Positions 51,901-64,000 are shown, numbered from the stretch's first letter. The stretch: DNA of 64,000 nt from Xylocopa sonorina (GCF_050948175.1 NC_135202.1:9052001-9116000); one strand, 5' to 3'. Program-made: numbers and translations. Notes: generated from the letters alone by a model not told the origin.

Positions 51901-53867
51901 CAAAGCATAAATCCGACATGCGGACATTTCGTTAGCTCTGCGATTCTTCTTTGCAGAGATAAGAGAAATTGAAAGAAATATAACCCAATAAATATTCCAT
52001 GCGATACTTCTGAAGAATACCCCATTTGCAAACGGTATCTATGCCCTAAGCATTGCCATGCTGCGAATTCGACAAAGAACAAACACTGCAATTCCAGTGT
52101 TCGCTGAAAGAAACACAAGTATGTATCCCCTTCGCCCAATAACTGAGTCAACAGAGGACCACGTTTCACCGTGGGAAGAATGTCTCGAGGGAGGTCCCGT
52201 GTCCCCCGTCGCGGTAGCCATTATTTCCTGTTTTAGCCTCGTCCCGACTTCCGACAGACATCGGAAGACTCCTGCCGGAAAGGGGGACGTTTGCTGACGG
52301 AAGAAAAAGATTTCGCAGCTACGACTACATCTTTCACTTGGATGTGTTACGAGCCTCTTCTCTCGTGACGAAAATTCACAGGAAACGACGTCTCTAAACA
52401 TCCTCGAGTCTTCAACGACACCCCACAATCGCGTGACTTCGAGTGATCAGTCACGATTTTCAATTTGCATTCGTGCAAACAATCTTGGCCACGCAAACTA
52501 AATTTATATCATAATTTCTATGACACCAGATAGCTGCGCGACTTGGAATCCATTCGTAGAAACACTCTGCCTGCCATAAATCACGCCAGCGCACCGGCGT
52601 CCGGTTAATTATTATACTAATTGTCTCTGGACGACGAAGACCGGAACCACGCCGTCTGCCCAATATAATTCCTTAATTAAACGACTGGCGAAGGTTTCCA
52701 CCGGATCTTTCCTACGTCCTACTCGAACGCGATCAATTATCGTAGAGCAGCCTCGAAAACTTTCACTCGACGCTGGCTCACGGTAACCAGGAGGGTATTT
52801 TTAGAGCAAATTCGACCTTTCTCGGTTAATAACGTTATTCGTTGACGTTATTCGTGTTAAGGTTGCTCAAGAGCGGTGGATCGATGAGAAGGCATCGTCG
52901 ACGCACTCGTATCGGCGATTTCTTCTGCAGTTTTTTTTAAATATTGGAAATTACTGCTAAGAGCGTGGAGGCTTGATGAAGTAGGGGTCGCAAGGTATCA
53001 ATTCCAAGCAATTCTTGACAGTACTGACCCAATCTACTCGTCCAAATTCAAAGTTCACGGGAGATTCGAATCTACCCCCACGATTTTGAACTAAGAAAAT
53101 TTTGCAAGTATTAACGCGTGTTCAATAATTCCCTTTCGAATTTCTCTCGCGAACGATGGAAATATATAATTGACAGTAACATTTGTCCTATTTTACCGCG
53201 CGTCTGACCATACACGGACACGTTCCGCTAGCGGCGTCGAATCCGCCGCGTTGCGCAACTCGAAATTCATCAAATCACAGTCCATCAACAGCGGATCCTG
53301 ACCGAGATCGTCAAAACGGCACGATCCATCGGCGACACGGCGACACGCGGCACCAAAGACACTCGCTCGGATGAAATACGGCTCATTATTCGAACATTAT
53401 TAGCGCCGGCGTTCGGGGATTAAAGGCTCGTTAAACGGACTGCGGAGAAGGGGGTGGGAAAGGAGGCCAGTAGCTTACGAGGCCGTAAGCTGCGAAATTA
53501 AACGGAAATTACTTTAAGCTAATAGGTCAGCGTATCGTGACGCGTCCGCTGCGTCCCTGATTCTCCATTTTCGTTCGACCGCCCCCGCGTTTCAATCCTC
53601 CGGCTCCTGCCGCGCTAAGTCGATCGCTCGGGCAGAAGAATCTCTCGACTGATAATCGAATTTCCCACGAAGCTCGCGACTATATTATTTCGCGCGAGAG
53701 CTCCTCGATTTCGAGCTGACTTTTTCTTTTTTAGTTATTTAATTAGTCGAGGGAGTCATCTTTTCAGAGCTGGAGAAGTGGGGGACACGCGAAGGTCAAC
53801 TTTACTTTCGCAAATGGAGTCAAACATTTTTTACGCCAAGAGCTGAAACCAGACCTCGTCGATTTAA

Positions 53868-53882
53868 TATTATTATTATTAT
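53868..53882 (+). repeat. ATT microsatellite
   Basis: About five ATT units. Confidence 0.8.
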
Positions 53883-56800
53883 ATTCGTCGAAAATCCCTA
53901 CTGTGCAATTCTTTCGACGCACGCGAACGTGTTCAACTACTAAATGGACTACTTGCATAAATTAATTTTTTTAAAAGGCAGGGGTGGTTCGTAAACAGAA
54001 TCTCATTCGAGATTGTCCAATGGAATAACAGAGAGCTGCATCAAGGAGGATTGGCAACGAGCTGGAGAAACTCGTGCCAGGGGATGATCCGTCCACTGAT
54101 TTAATATTTCCCGGCGGAGGCGATCGCGTCCATCTGGAGCGGGGATGGTTAATTTATTCGGTCGTTCGAATCAATTTGATAAAATCCACGGATGCTTCGA
54201 TGAGGAGGCGGGTTGGGTACAATCGGGGCCATCCAACTGGTGACGCAAACAAATTCATCATCGAACTAATCGTAGGGCTACGAAATTTTAAGGGAGACAT
54301 TGGAAAACAGACCACGAACAACGTTTATATTTAACTGAAACATAAACAACTATTTCTATCACGGTGCATTCACTTAATATTATCTCCACTTGGCGACGAA
54401 TTGAATCTAAAAGGCGTCAGGACCATGAGTTCCCTTAATACCCACAAACGAGCAATTTGGCTCGTCTAATTTCCCCCAAACGATCGCTGCGATAACAATG
54501 AACGTCCCCATCGTCTGAGGGCACCAAATTACCAGGCAGTCTGGTTAATGAATTCGCTGGACAGATCGCGAAGAAAATCCGTTCCCACGTCTGTCGCCTT
54601 ATCAGATCGCCCATATCAAGATCCCTCGAGGGGATTAGACGCCGCCAGCCGTTAAATCCAGGCGAATCTGACGCGCAGCTGTCCAACGATCCCGTTCAAC
54701 GACGAATTCCCTGGCACCAGTGCTCGTAACAAAGTTTCCCGCTATTAACGACACCGTCCAACCCCGTTGAATAAAATTCACGCCACCCTCGAAGAAGATA
54801 AGAGACGTTCGGTTTAACGCATTCGCTTAATTGCTCCCGGCAATTACTAAGTAATCCTTCTCCCTTGGAATCGACGGTCAAATGGTCCTGGGAACAAATT
54901 CTACTCGCGCGTCCAACCGGATAACCGGTCGTAGAAGAATTTCAAGGTAGGTCGGATTGTAAAATGGGTAGATCTGGTAACATCTGGGATCTCGCAGGGG
55001 CTGGGTCTGGTAGACGGTTCGGGAGATCGTAGCAGAGGCCAGTATATTTGCTGGCGATAGGTGGGAGAATGCTTCGAGGAATTGAAACCGTAAATCTGGC
55101 GGAAGTAGGTACGGTTCCGGTGGAAACAGTACGTTAGACGTAGATCTGGATGAAAAAGGATGAAGTTTTGCAGCGGTGAATCCGGAAGGAGTAAACTGTG
55201 GATACAGGTAACAACGAAAGATGTAGAACAACGTGGAATTGAATAAAATAACGATAAAGAAATGCTAGGATTATCCAAATCGAATTGAAAATTGTGTAGC
55301 GATCATGAGATCGTGCGTGGAGACAAGTACGATGGATTAGCGAAGATGATCGCGTTCCGACACCAGGGCAAAGCAAATCTAGACGAGTCGAAGTCGAAGG
55401 TAGACGCGTTGCCATGATCTGCAGCAGGACACGAGCGGAAGAACGCACGCGACACGGATGACGCGTGGTCACCGCGAGAAACTGGGTCGCGTCCATTTCC
55501 TCGCGGAAATCGAACTTTCCTAGCCGATCGGAAGGGCATTTTTCGGGGATGTGCTTTCCGGCCATTTTTTCTATTATCCTTCATCAAACATTAAAGATGA
55601 TGCGAGCCAGAAATGGGCTGCTCTATCGAGAGATGCCTCTCGATACTTTATCTCGCTGTTAGAGGAACAATATTCGCATCGATTTCGATTACTTAAGGAT
55701 CGAACGTGGCGGTCGCGCGTGCGGGGACGTTTAATCCGAGGAATGCGTTCCCGCTCGACGGATCGATTCGCGGGTTCACGTGTGAAAAAGATGCGAGAGA
55801 GCCAGGCGCGAACGTGTGAATCTCTCGAGAGGAAGCGAGTGCTCTCGTCGCTTTTTTAGGCTGTCCTCTTAAAAGCGCATAAATAAAAAAAAAAAAGAAT
55901 CTTGCGCGCCTCCATTCAGCGTCCCTTCAACAGTCTCTACCTCAAGTTGCAGCTTGGAAACTTGGTCATCGCCTCGACGCTTTGCCAGCTGTATCATTGC
56001 CAGCATCATATTTATCGCTGACTGTGAACTTGTACACAATCATCGCCTCGTTGGAGGTTGATATAACCGCCAAAGTGATGATGAAACTTTCTATAATTAT
56101 TTCTGTGTCGTCTGATATTCTATATCGGTGTTTATAACGAATGGTCGACTGTTTAGACAGCTAATTTTACGTCTGTGCGCGAGCAAAGATTTTTAACCTC
56201 GTTATCGTACCTACAGTGATTGGAGAACCGCGAGCGATCACGATGAGAACGCGTGGAAAGTTCGTAAATCGACGAGCTCTGGTAGCCGCAGACGAACGAG
56301 AACGTCGACTTTTCGAAATCTACCATCCAACACCGAACCTTATCCAGTCTGAAGAGGTCTGAAAAGTTTCTCGGACCGGCTCAATTTCGTGGATGCGCCC
56401 GCGCCCGCTCGCGCACACACACACGTATAGCAACGCTCATTGATACAGGACGCGGTCCAATTACTGAAAATCCGCCGTTTCATTCCGGTAACAGTGAATG
56501 AAGTCCGGGAATCTTCGACCCCCGACCGCTTCCAGGAGCCTTCCGCCTCTTTTCTACGTCTCTTTGCTGCTCCGTGAAAGGATCCTTCCGGACGCACAGC
56601 GGTGAGGAAAAGTGCGGCAAAAATTTGAAACATTCTCATTGCGGATAGAACGTTTCAGTAAAATCGAATGAATGGATTTTGAAGAAGATCATATTAATTT
56701 CTCGCGAATTTAAGTACAATGAATTTTGCAATCTTTTTTTGCCGCAGAAATATATAATTATTCTTTAATATTATCGTGAGATTCGTTTTTATTCATTTTT

Positions 56801-59800
56801 TTTAATCCATGAAACTGTGTGGATTTGTAGGTGTTCCTATTTTTTGTTCGATCCTCGTTGCAGGCTACGACGTATCTCCCTTTGTTTCGAGCATTTCGAT
56901 GCCTCCGATTATTTCCATGAACGGGAACGAGGAACCCGGCCGGGTAAAAGGTGTTTCCCGATCCTGGCATGCTTCTAAGTCGCTGAAGCGGCGCGTACCA
57001 TTTGTAACAGGCTCAATTTCACGCGACCCCACGCCTCGATGCGCGAAAAGAAGATCCCGGGACACGGTGCGCCGATTTCACGTACGGATTCGTGGCGCTT
57101 TTCCACCAGGAAGGACGCGACGGTACAAAGCCGGAGTGGGGCTTTCAAAGCAGAGAAAAATTACTGTAATTTTAGCTACCGTCGTGGTCCCCGAACCGTG
57201 AAGGCGATCGACGTTTCCTGCTGCGATGGAGAAGCACTTCCTGCACGTTTCAGGCGAGCCTGTTCTTTGAAGCCAATTCTCGGTTTTATCCCACCCGTTC
57301 GTTGTTTATCCTGTGTTCTACGTGAGAAGGATTGTCTACCGATTTTCGTGACGTCGTGTGGAATATTTTCCGCGATATTTTACGAATTGCAAGATTACTA
57401 GAGAAAAAGCTCCCCTTCGTTACTTGCCCTACAATTCTTTCGAGCTTCCTCTATACAGAAGCGGCTGGTTCTTTTCACGAAGTGTCCACCTATGTGCACA
57501 ACACCGCGCTGAGAACGCACACGCGCGTTCCCATTAAACTGAACACACGGTATTAAAAATTAAGACCACGAACAGTGGGACCAAGGCGGCAGACGCCACG
57601 AGTCCTTTTCTCCTCGAGCCCACGCCTTAGAGCGCCCTCGAGAAACTTCACGATACCGCACTCGACGCTCTCTTGGTTCCCCCACGTATGTCTTTATGAC
57701 ACCGCGGAAATGGAAATTGCTCGATCCTTTAATAAAACGATCCTCGTAACGAGGAACGACACGTTCCCCATCCTGTCCTCCTCGAGAGTAAAGCATAAAA
57801 CCCCTCGGATTTTTACGATGATTCCTTGTTCTCCAACGGTCGCCATTAAAATTTTTTACGGTTCTTTCTTAATAGTTCCATTAAATACAGTTCTTGCGAA
57901 AATTTTTATGTCACCTTCGAGAGCGGGAAGAAATGTAGCATTGTTTGCAATTTCTATTTTTTTTTTTTATACCCGCCATGCGTACAATTTTGATATCCTG
58001 AACAGCAGTTGGGGTGTCTAACGCAAAAATTTACAACCCCCTGAGAAACTGAATGTTCGTTCAGCCTTTCACGGATAAGGAACGTCCCCATCATTTTCCC
58101 GGATTTTTCGCTGAAAACGCTGACTTACAGGCTGCTCGCCGTTTTCAGGGTGGCACGACGAGCCTTTTCAGCTGTCGGCGGCCGATAACAGCCGGGGATT
58201 CGAATGAAATAATAGGCACATTCGGGAAGATTATCGACATGCGCGCGCGATCGTCACGAGCAACTAGACGGGAACAATGAAAAGGGGTTGGTCGAGAGAG
58301 GGTGGGTAACCGCGAAACGCACGAAACACCCGCCCCTCTGGACGTACGCACACGATGTCCTGCCTGATTATGCGGCTACTTGCCCCTATCGAACAGTATA
58401 CGGGCCAGCAGATTCGCGAAATCATTGTGAACTATAATTCCATGACTTTGATCGTCGACGCCTGGCTGGTCATCGTTCTGTTTGATTTGTTCTCCGAATT
58501 ATGGATCCCGTTGCACGATAGATCAGACGGTACATCGTAATAAACATTGATTCGATTACAAAAATCACTATGAAATCGAAGAGACTCTGCCAGTAGAATC
58601 TCAGATTCAGATTGTTCGCGCACAAAGGGGTTGTATTCTGGGATAGAACCAGTCGATCCACCGGCAAAATTCCAGATTTCCAGCTCCAATAAACTGATAA
58701 AGGTCCGCGAGGGTGCAGCCCCGTGTATTTACGGCGTCGCATACGCTTTATTACCCCTCTGAATAGAGGAAATTCCACGGTGAAGTGTCTGCGTGCGGGC
58801 TGGGATTAGGGACTTCATATTCATGCCCTTATTAGATGCACGTCGATGCGGTATGGAGCGAGGAGATGGACGAGGAGGCGAAAGAGTGGGCGAGAGAAAA
58901 AAACGCGGTCCCTTTCACGAGCCTCCATTACCTGATTGGCTGGCTGAAGGGAAACATCGGCGTTAAAGCGTCGCATTGTGCGGGGTCAGTTCGCAAAGAT
59001 CTCGAGCAAGACGTGGGGACCATAGCTCGTAACTAGATCAGTCCCTTTTCTTTCTGTCGATAATAATTTGGTTTCTTTTTTCGAGGTTCGGAGACTGGAT
59101 GCGTTCTAATTGAAGCAACTTGCGTTTACGCAATCTGTTTGTTCCTACTGTTAGGGTACTTTATCTTGGACTTGGTATGTCAAGCATATGTAACAAGCTA
59201 GATCCTTTTACTTACTCGAAGGAATAACGATTCACCTATGTCACTGGCTCTTGTCAAAATTCTAGTGCAAACATCCCTCTGGTTTAAGTATCAAAGCCAA
59301 TGGAAACAGGAAAATCCATTGTTGGAGGGAGGTTGCCATTATGATAACTACCCCCGAGAAAATCCGACGATTTTAATAATTCAAAGGGCTACGACAACGA
59401 TTTAATTCCACCACTCGAGGGTTATTATTAATAACCATAATAATCCTCAAGGTAAGTGAAGACCCTTATCCGAACGTGTACAAAGTATAGGGGTGCGTTA
59501 TTCCGCCGTGAATTCTCGAACGGAGACGGTGGCCCGATAATTCCACTTTGCAAATTGCCATACTTAGCGATAGCTTAGCCTCCCAGAATCAGCCCCTTAA
59601 AGTGTGTCAGCCTGGCTCCTGTCCGAGGAGCACCGCGATCCTTAATCCTAACCTCCGTGATCCGTACCCGCGCGTTTCCGGATTAGCTGACGCCGGAAGA
59701 CGGTCAATTTAAGGCGATACAACGGATCGACTCCATTATTCCGCGGAAAAGTTTCGTCTCACGGATGGAGAGAATTAACAGCCGCGGCTCGAACGTTTCG

Positions 59801-61048
59801 AAACGCTCGAGGAACAATAGAGACTGATGGATAAGTATGTTGCGATTGATTCCGTCTGACCGATTTCGTCGACAATTGTACCTCTGATTAATTAGTGCGT
59901 CCCGTTCGTCGACGCGACTGACAAAAATCGTCCGTGTCAATCTATCAGAATTGAGTTAGGGGAGCAATCATTCGTCGCATTGAGAACTACGATTGGACAA
60001 TGAAGTATAAATTCCTCGTCACGAGGATTCCCCGTATTTTTATCGAGCAATGTTCGCTGTTCATTTTACGAGAGCATCGGTGCTCGAATAAAGATTCATG
60101 GAACCTCAACATCTGTCCAAGAAGATCCCCTAATCGCGCGATTTACGTCGAGAACAGAATCCTGCCCCGTAAAAAGGCTCATTTGCCATGCCCAAAGACG
60201 CTCGTTTCCTTCGATACTAAAGTCGAAATGGAAATCGTAAATACCACCTTTCGACAGCGATGAGATTCTTCCTACTGTTTAACCATCTGTAACGTCGTGT
60301 AAATTGAAAGTTACATACCTAACCGTGTTAATCTTTGTCATAAGAAAAAAAAAGTAGTATATTTTTCGCAAAATGAGCGATTAAAAGGCGAAGAAAGACT
60401 CTTCCTCTTTGTACAGCGATCACACAGTTCGTGTTGTTCAGATACGTTTGCTTCGCGAGACAGCAGGCTTGATCGTTCGCCTAATTCCATCCGTTCACCC
60501 CTTCCTGACCAGGTCTCCACCCCCGGTTTCGCAATGTGGGACAGCCGAAAATTCGGTTAGACCCGCCCCTATCCGCTCGCCTCGCGACTCACTCGATTGA
60601 AGCGTAAACTTCACCTCGGGAATAATGCTATTCGTTAGGTGATCGACGCGTTTCGCCACGGTGGTTTGAAAATTCTGATCTATGAAAAACTATCGAGAGT
60701 CAACCCTCGTCGCAAGTGGTGCGAGTCCCGTCAGAGTCAGCCACGAAATCGACAACATCTGCATGCGAATGATCTACTTACACAGATTTTATACTCTTGC
60801 TCTTTGGATCAGGATGAAAAATCGCATCGAAAAGGTGCAAGTAGAATTTTACTTTCAAAGGGTTGAGCCAGCTAGATGCGTTGGCTTTGGAGAACCTCCA
60901 TGGCGAACCGATTGAAAAGGACGAGGGTGAACGGAGAGGAATGCAAGGGATTGACCACGTTTTAAGCGCTGATTCCGTGGGAAATGGATAATCGAACCGT
61001 TTAACGATAGCGATGGGTGGAAATAATTAATGTAGCGTAGTGGATTTC

Positions 61049-61068
61049 GGGGGGGGGGGGGGGGGGGG
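61049..61068 (+). repeat. Poly-G tract (20)
   Basis: Longest homopolymer G run in the window. Confidence 0.9.
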
Positions 61069-63132
61069 TTAATCGGGATGACGAGGAATATTCCGTGCTC
61101 GACGATTGTTACTGGCGATGCTTAATGAGTGGTGAATCAAACGTTTGTGACACCGTACACGATATATATGGGACAGTTGAAACTGTCGATCTATGCAAAT
61201 GAAACGAACTCTTTTCCTCGCGAAGGCATGTAATGAAATAATTATTCCAAATTCCCTTCATTCACAAGAAAAAAAAATTTAACTTTAAACAGAGGACCTT
61301 TCGATGTAAAATTGACAAAAGTCGATTATACAGGATGGACCAATAAAAATTACCATCCTGATACAAGGGAGCGACGCTTTCGAATAAAATGTGTTTCACA
61401 TGAAAAAAAATCACGTTCGCACGGAAAATTTAAAAGAATTTTAATTTCACGAGTTATTCTCCTACTTCCGTAGGATCGCAGATAGTTCAACGTGATTTTT
61501 CCTGAAAGGTTACATAAATTGTAAGGTGGCGGAAACGTTGCGTTTAATGGTGATGATACATCGACCGAAATAATTAACGAGCCGCAGTGGATTTTGTAGG
61601 ATAAGCAAACACGGGGATGAAAGGAGAGCCGCATATTTAACGCGTACGATTTCCAGCCGGTATTTACATTGTACGTCGAGAGTGGCTATCAAAATATTGG
61701 TAGTTCCGCCAGAGAGGCTAATTCTCTAATTATTTTGTGCACCGTGACTATTATATTGAATTACTGCGGAGAGTTTCTCGGTTATCGCGCGGAAAACATG
61801 TGCTACTGTGATTCGCAGAGTAAACGCCCAAATCGTACCAAAAATTACGATTAATAAACACATTGAACGTACTGAAAATCTCAGATCTGAATCTGAGTCT
61901 TTGCGAAGCTCATTGGGCAATTTAATACACAGGCAAATGAAAGACATTAGAAAGGTTCATTTCAACCCTTTACGACTCTAAAATTCAGAATTTTAGAAAT
62001 TAATTTTTTAACAAGAATATTATTTATAGAAGTTCAAATTCGATGCAATATTTAAAAAATGAATGTACAACAATATCTGTGGATACTGAAGAAATTTTAG
62101 CGCAAGGGGTAAAAGTCTTGAGCAAGCTTTTCCAAGTTTTTCTCGATTTTTACGAATTTTCTAGCCGATGCGTAAACCGTTTCCGGGGGTGGTTTCGCAG
62201 CGTCGAAACTATGGCGAAACGTCTCGCGAACGTGGGGAACGATCGTGAACAATGAGTCGCGCTAATTGGGCACTTGACTCGATACTCGATTAAAAGCTGT
62301 TCGACGTTATCGGTTACTGACGTGGAAAGCCTTCCCCCTCGTCGAGAAAAACCGTTCTCCATCGAAAGTCGAAGTAGCTAGCAACTTCGATTCAACGCTG
62401 CGTTACTGCGCTTAGCCTGCCATCTTTATAATCTAGAATATCCTATCTTTACCTCGATTTTCAACACTCTTCTTAAAACGAATCGCACCACATACATTTA
62501 TACGCTTTCTTGTGAGATTTAAAAGCAATCTAATTTATCAGAGAGACTAAGATTCTGCTTTGCGGTCAATCTTATCAGTAAAAAGTGTCATTTTTCTCGA
62601 ATTCTCGAAACGTCGAACAGAACAATCTTACTAAGCAAAGAGAAAAAGCTAGCACTATGCTAGCTCTGCTAACGACATGTTATACATCGGTACCATAACT
62701 TCAGTGCGATGCTGCAAACTTTAAACTCGCGTCCCACATGTGCAACTCCATCCCCTCAGCATCAATCTGAGATCTTCGGAAGGGATCGATTTGTGCGGGT
62801 CCGCGCCCAACTTGCCTCTTGCACGATCTCCAATTGACGACCAGCCGAGCATTTCACATGCGGGACACAAACTTTAGACGTACCAAGTAATTTCTAACAC
62901 AATAATCTATATGCAACTAACAGTACCATACAGTAAATTGAGCGATGTCGTCCAATCGACCGACGCCATCAGTTTATATAACTACATCTACAATCGAGCA
63001 CGAGAATGCGATTGTTCGAAAACACTTGGAACTTAGTTCGAGCACGAACGACGTCATTCTCCAAATTAGCGACTTCCGTTTCACACGGACGCGCGTGCGA
63101 AGGTAACGCGTAGAGAATAAGAAGCCACTCAC

Positions 63133-63193
63133 CGATGCAGGCGAAGAGCGCCACGAAGAGAATCGGCGGGAAAGCCCTCGAGGACGAGAACAT
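63133..63193 (-). CDS. Ly6-family gene, coding exon 1 (signal peptide)
   Basis: This 61-base exon encodes residues 1-20 plus the first base of codon 21. The protein starts MFSSSRAFPP and runs into a hydrophobic stretch (ILFVALFAC), a typical signal-peptide core. The exon ends at ATC-G followed by a consensus donor GTGAGT (63132-63127), phase 1. Joined to exon 2, the likely signal-peptidase site is after Ala-His-Gly (residues 23-25), leaving Leu26-Arg27-Cys28 as the mature N-terminus, which is the usual position for the first Ly6 cysteine. The start codon has A at -3, a good Kozak context. There is no upstream ATG for about 750 bases on this strand, which supports this start. The next exon is 38.8 kb away. 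Confidence 0.85.
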
Positions 63194-63769
63194 CCTGCTG
63201 GCGGTGGTGCGAGCTCGTACTGCGTGAAGAAGTCCGTCAGTTCGGGCAGAGGGTCCTTCCGGGAGCCAGGAGCCGCCCAGAGGGGCGGGACCAACGTAGC
63301 CCCGCGAAACAGAAATGAAAAAGGCACTTGACTTGCACCGTCTACGGTCCGTTCTTTACGAATATTCCCCCTCGATCGTGGATATCGATCTACTCTCGAT
63401 CACAAGTAAGCGAGTGCCTCCTTCCTCCCTTAAAATACAGACGATACACGAACGATCGCGACGATCCTCGAACGTTCCCTCTTCCTCTCGACGGATCGAC
63501 TACCCTTCTCCCCCTTTCAATTTTTCTACCCCCGTTATCTCACGAGTTTAATTCAGATCTGTTCGATTTTATACTCGTCCAACGGTGTATCTCTCGGCTG
63601 GTAAAAGTTCCAGTAAAACGTTCGAACGCTGAGGACGATCGTCGATGGTATCGGTGGTAACGGGGCACTAAAGGGGCGCACGAAATCGCGAGCGGACGAT
63701 GTTTGATCGGTGAGCCAACGAAAAGGCGCGTACTAACACGTACGACTGGTGCGGCGCCGCCGTCGAACT
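63194..63769 (-). other. Probable 5' untranslated leader of the Ly6-family gene
   Basis: From the start codon back to base 63940 the minus strand contains no ATG at all (no CAT on the plus strand from 63194 to 63940). That is expected of a selected leader and unusual by chance over about 750 bases. Open frames that cross the start codon on this strand begin with non-ATG codons. A spliced leader remains possible: a weak donor-like CTC/GTGAGA lies near 63539 and an acceptor-like CTTCTTCACGCAG ends near 63217. The right boundary is the inferred initiator and is uncertain. Confidence 0.5.
63566..63573 (-). promoter_or_regulatory. TATA-like box, alternative core promoter
   Basis: The minus strand reads TATAAAAT, about 370 bases upstream of the start codon. 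A start site about 30 bases downstream would fall near 63540, where I see no initiator. It could serve an alternative promoter, or simply lie within the leader transcribed from 63769. Confidence 0.2.
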
Positions 63770-63771
63770 GA
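63766..63771 (-). promoter_or_regulatory. Candidate initiator (TCAGTT) for the Ly6-family gene
   Basis: The minus strand reads TCAGTT, an exact match to the arthropod initiator consensus TCAGTY, with A+1 at 63769. An AGTCGT match to the downstream promoter element occurs at about +23 rather than the ideal +28, so that part is weak. The site falls inside the ATG-free region and just downstream of a CpG-rich tract. The evidence is motif and position only. Confidence 0.35.
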
Positions 63772-63798
63772 CTTTCCGCGATACGCTGCAGCAGTGGC

Positions 63799-63843
63799 GA
63801 CGCGCCGCGACGCGCCGCGCCGCGCCGCGTCGTCGCGCGCGCT
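63799..63843. repeat. CGCGCCG-rich short tandem tract next to the candidate promoter
   Basis: About 45 bases consist almost only of C and G in degenerate CGCGCCG/CGACG units, ending in a CGCGCGCGC run. The tract lies 30-75 bases upstream of the candidate initiator on the minus strand. It may be a CpG-rich promoter segment or a microsatellite. Confidence 0.6.
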
Positions 63844-63917
63844 TATCTTCCCGCACCTGTGTGTACCGCCCGATTTTCGAACGTGTGCAAGGCTGTAGCT
63901 GTATACCCGCTTGCAAC

Positions 63918-63929
63918 CCTCTCTCTCTG
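63918..63929 (-). promoter_or_regulatory. GAGA-type repeat upstream of the candidate start site
   Basis: The minus strand reads CAGAGAGAGAGG about 150 bases upstream of the TCAGTT initiator. GAGAG repeats bind GAGA factor and related proteins in insect promoters. A chance CT microsatellite is the alternative. Confidence 0.3.
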
Positions 63930-63943
63930 TACGTGTGCGCCAT

Positions 63944-64000
63944 GCGAGCTGGGAAATTCGGCCTGCACCCCTTACGCTGGCCTCCTTCGCGTCACCCATC
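63944..64000. other. Right edge, upstream of the candidate promoter
   Basis: Ordinary sequence. The first minus-strand ATG upstream of the leader is at 63941-63943. Nothing else is seen. Confidence 0.5.

Larger units (their letters stand above)
48001..63132 (-). other. Intron 1, exon-1-proximal third
   Basis: This begins (in transcript sense) at the donor GTGAGT of exon 1. I see an ATT microsatellite at 53868-53882, a purine-rich plus strand around 54940-55250, a 20-base poly-G tract at 61049-61068, and small hairpins such as AGCTAGC-5-GCTAGCT at 62647-62665. No exon, RNA gene or transposon is supported. Confidence 0.55.
1..63769 (-). other. Gene span: Ly6/uPAR-family (three-finger) secreted or GPI-anchored protein, 3' end outside the window
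   Basis: Three exons on the minus strand join in frame to give 83 residues of a precursor: a signal peptide followed by a cysteine-rich three-finger domain. Seven cysteines are visible, at precursor residues 28, 31, 44, 56, 63, 76 and 80. Ly6 domains usually have ten, ending in a CN motif, so the last exon must lie to the left of base 1; I found no C-x-x-D-x-C-N coding match between 1 and 2720. Insect members of the family (boudin, crooked, coiled, crimpled, quiver/sleepless) are mostly GPI-anchored surface proteins acting in septate junctions or in channel and receptor modulation. Which member this is cannot be decided here. The right limit given is the candidate initiator, which is inferred. 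Exon joins are strong because acceptor, donor, phase and domain content all agree. Confidence 0.85.

Noticed and set aside
62647..62665. Perfect 7-base inverted repeat with a 5-base loop
   Set aside because: Short hairpins of this size are expected by chance in 64 kb, and nothing nearby suggests a function.
62974..63327. Frame overlapping the Ly6 start codon, seemingly a 117-residue alternative protein
   Set aside because: Its first codon is GTG, not ATG. The minus strand has no ATG in the leader, and the frame does not continue sensibly into exon 2.

Overview
The window looks like animal nuclear DNA, most likely from an insect and plausibly a bee or another aculeate hymenopteran. This rests on GT..AG splice sites, very large introns, moderate GC, abundant CpG (TCGA/CGAA-rich non-coding DNA), microsatellites and a palindromic mobile element. 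The taxon is inferred from composition and gene type, not from a diagnostic marker. I see no bacterial operons, rRNA or tRNA genes, or CRISPR arrays.

Almost the whole window appears to be one gene on the minus strand. Three small exons, 250 coding bases in total, join in frame across about 60 kb. Exon 1 (63133-63193) encodes most of a signal peptide. Exon 2 (24155-24285) encodes the start of a cysteine-rich Ly6/uPAR three-finger domain. Exon 3 (2722-2779) continues that domain. The intron phases match at every junction (1, 0, and an open phase 1 at the left end). The last exon or exons, expected to hold the final cysteines and a GPI-anchor signal, lie beyond base 1. Introns are 38,847 bp, 21,375 bp and more than 2.7 kb.

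Upstream of the start codon, the minus strand has no ATG for about 750 bp. That stretch includes a TCAGTT initiator candidate, a CGCGCCG-rich tract and a GAGA-type repeat, so a 5' leader and promoter probably lie inside the right end of the window.

The most striking non-genic structure is a 2.43-kb palindromic element (5892-8321) in intron 2. It has terminal inverted repeats of about 320 bp around a core of 199-bp units. The units are themselves self-complementary and together carry about 28 perfect TGACGTCA (CRE) palindromes. Other intronic features are five local tandem duplications, three poly-G tracts, a C-depleted stretch, and one cysteine-containing open frame (28782-29210) that may be an unrecognised exon. 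Most of the remaining open frames look like chance ORFs in GC-mixed intronic DNA.
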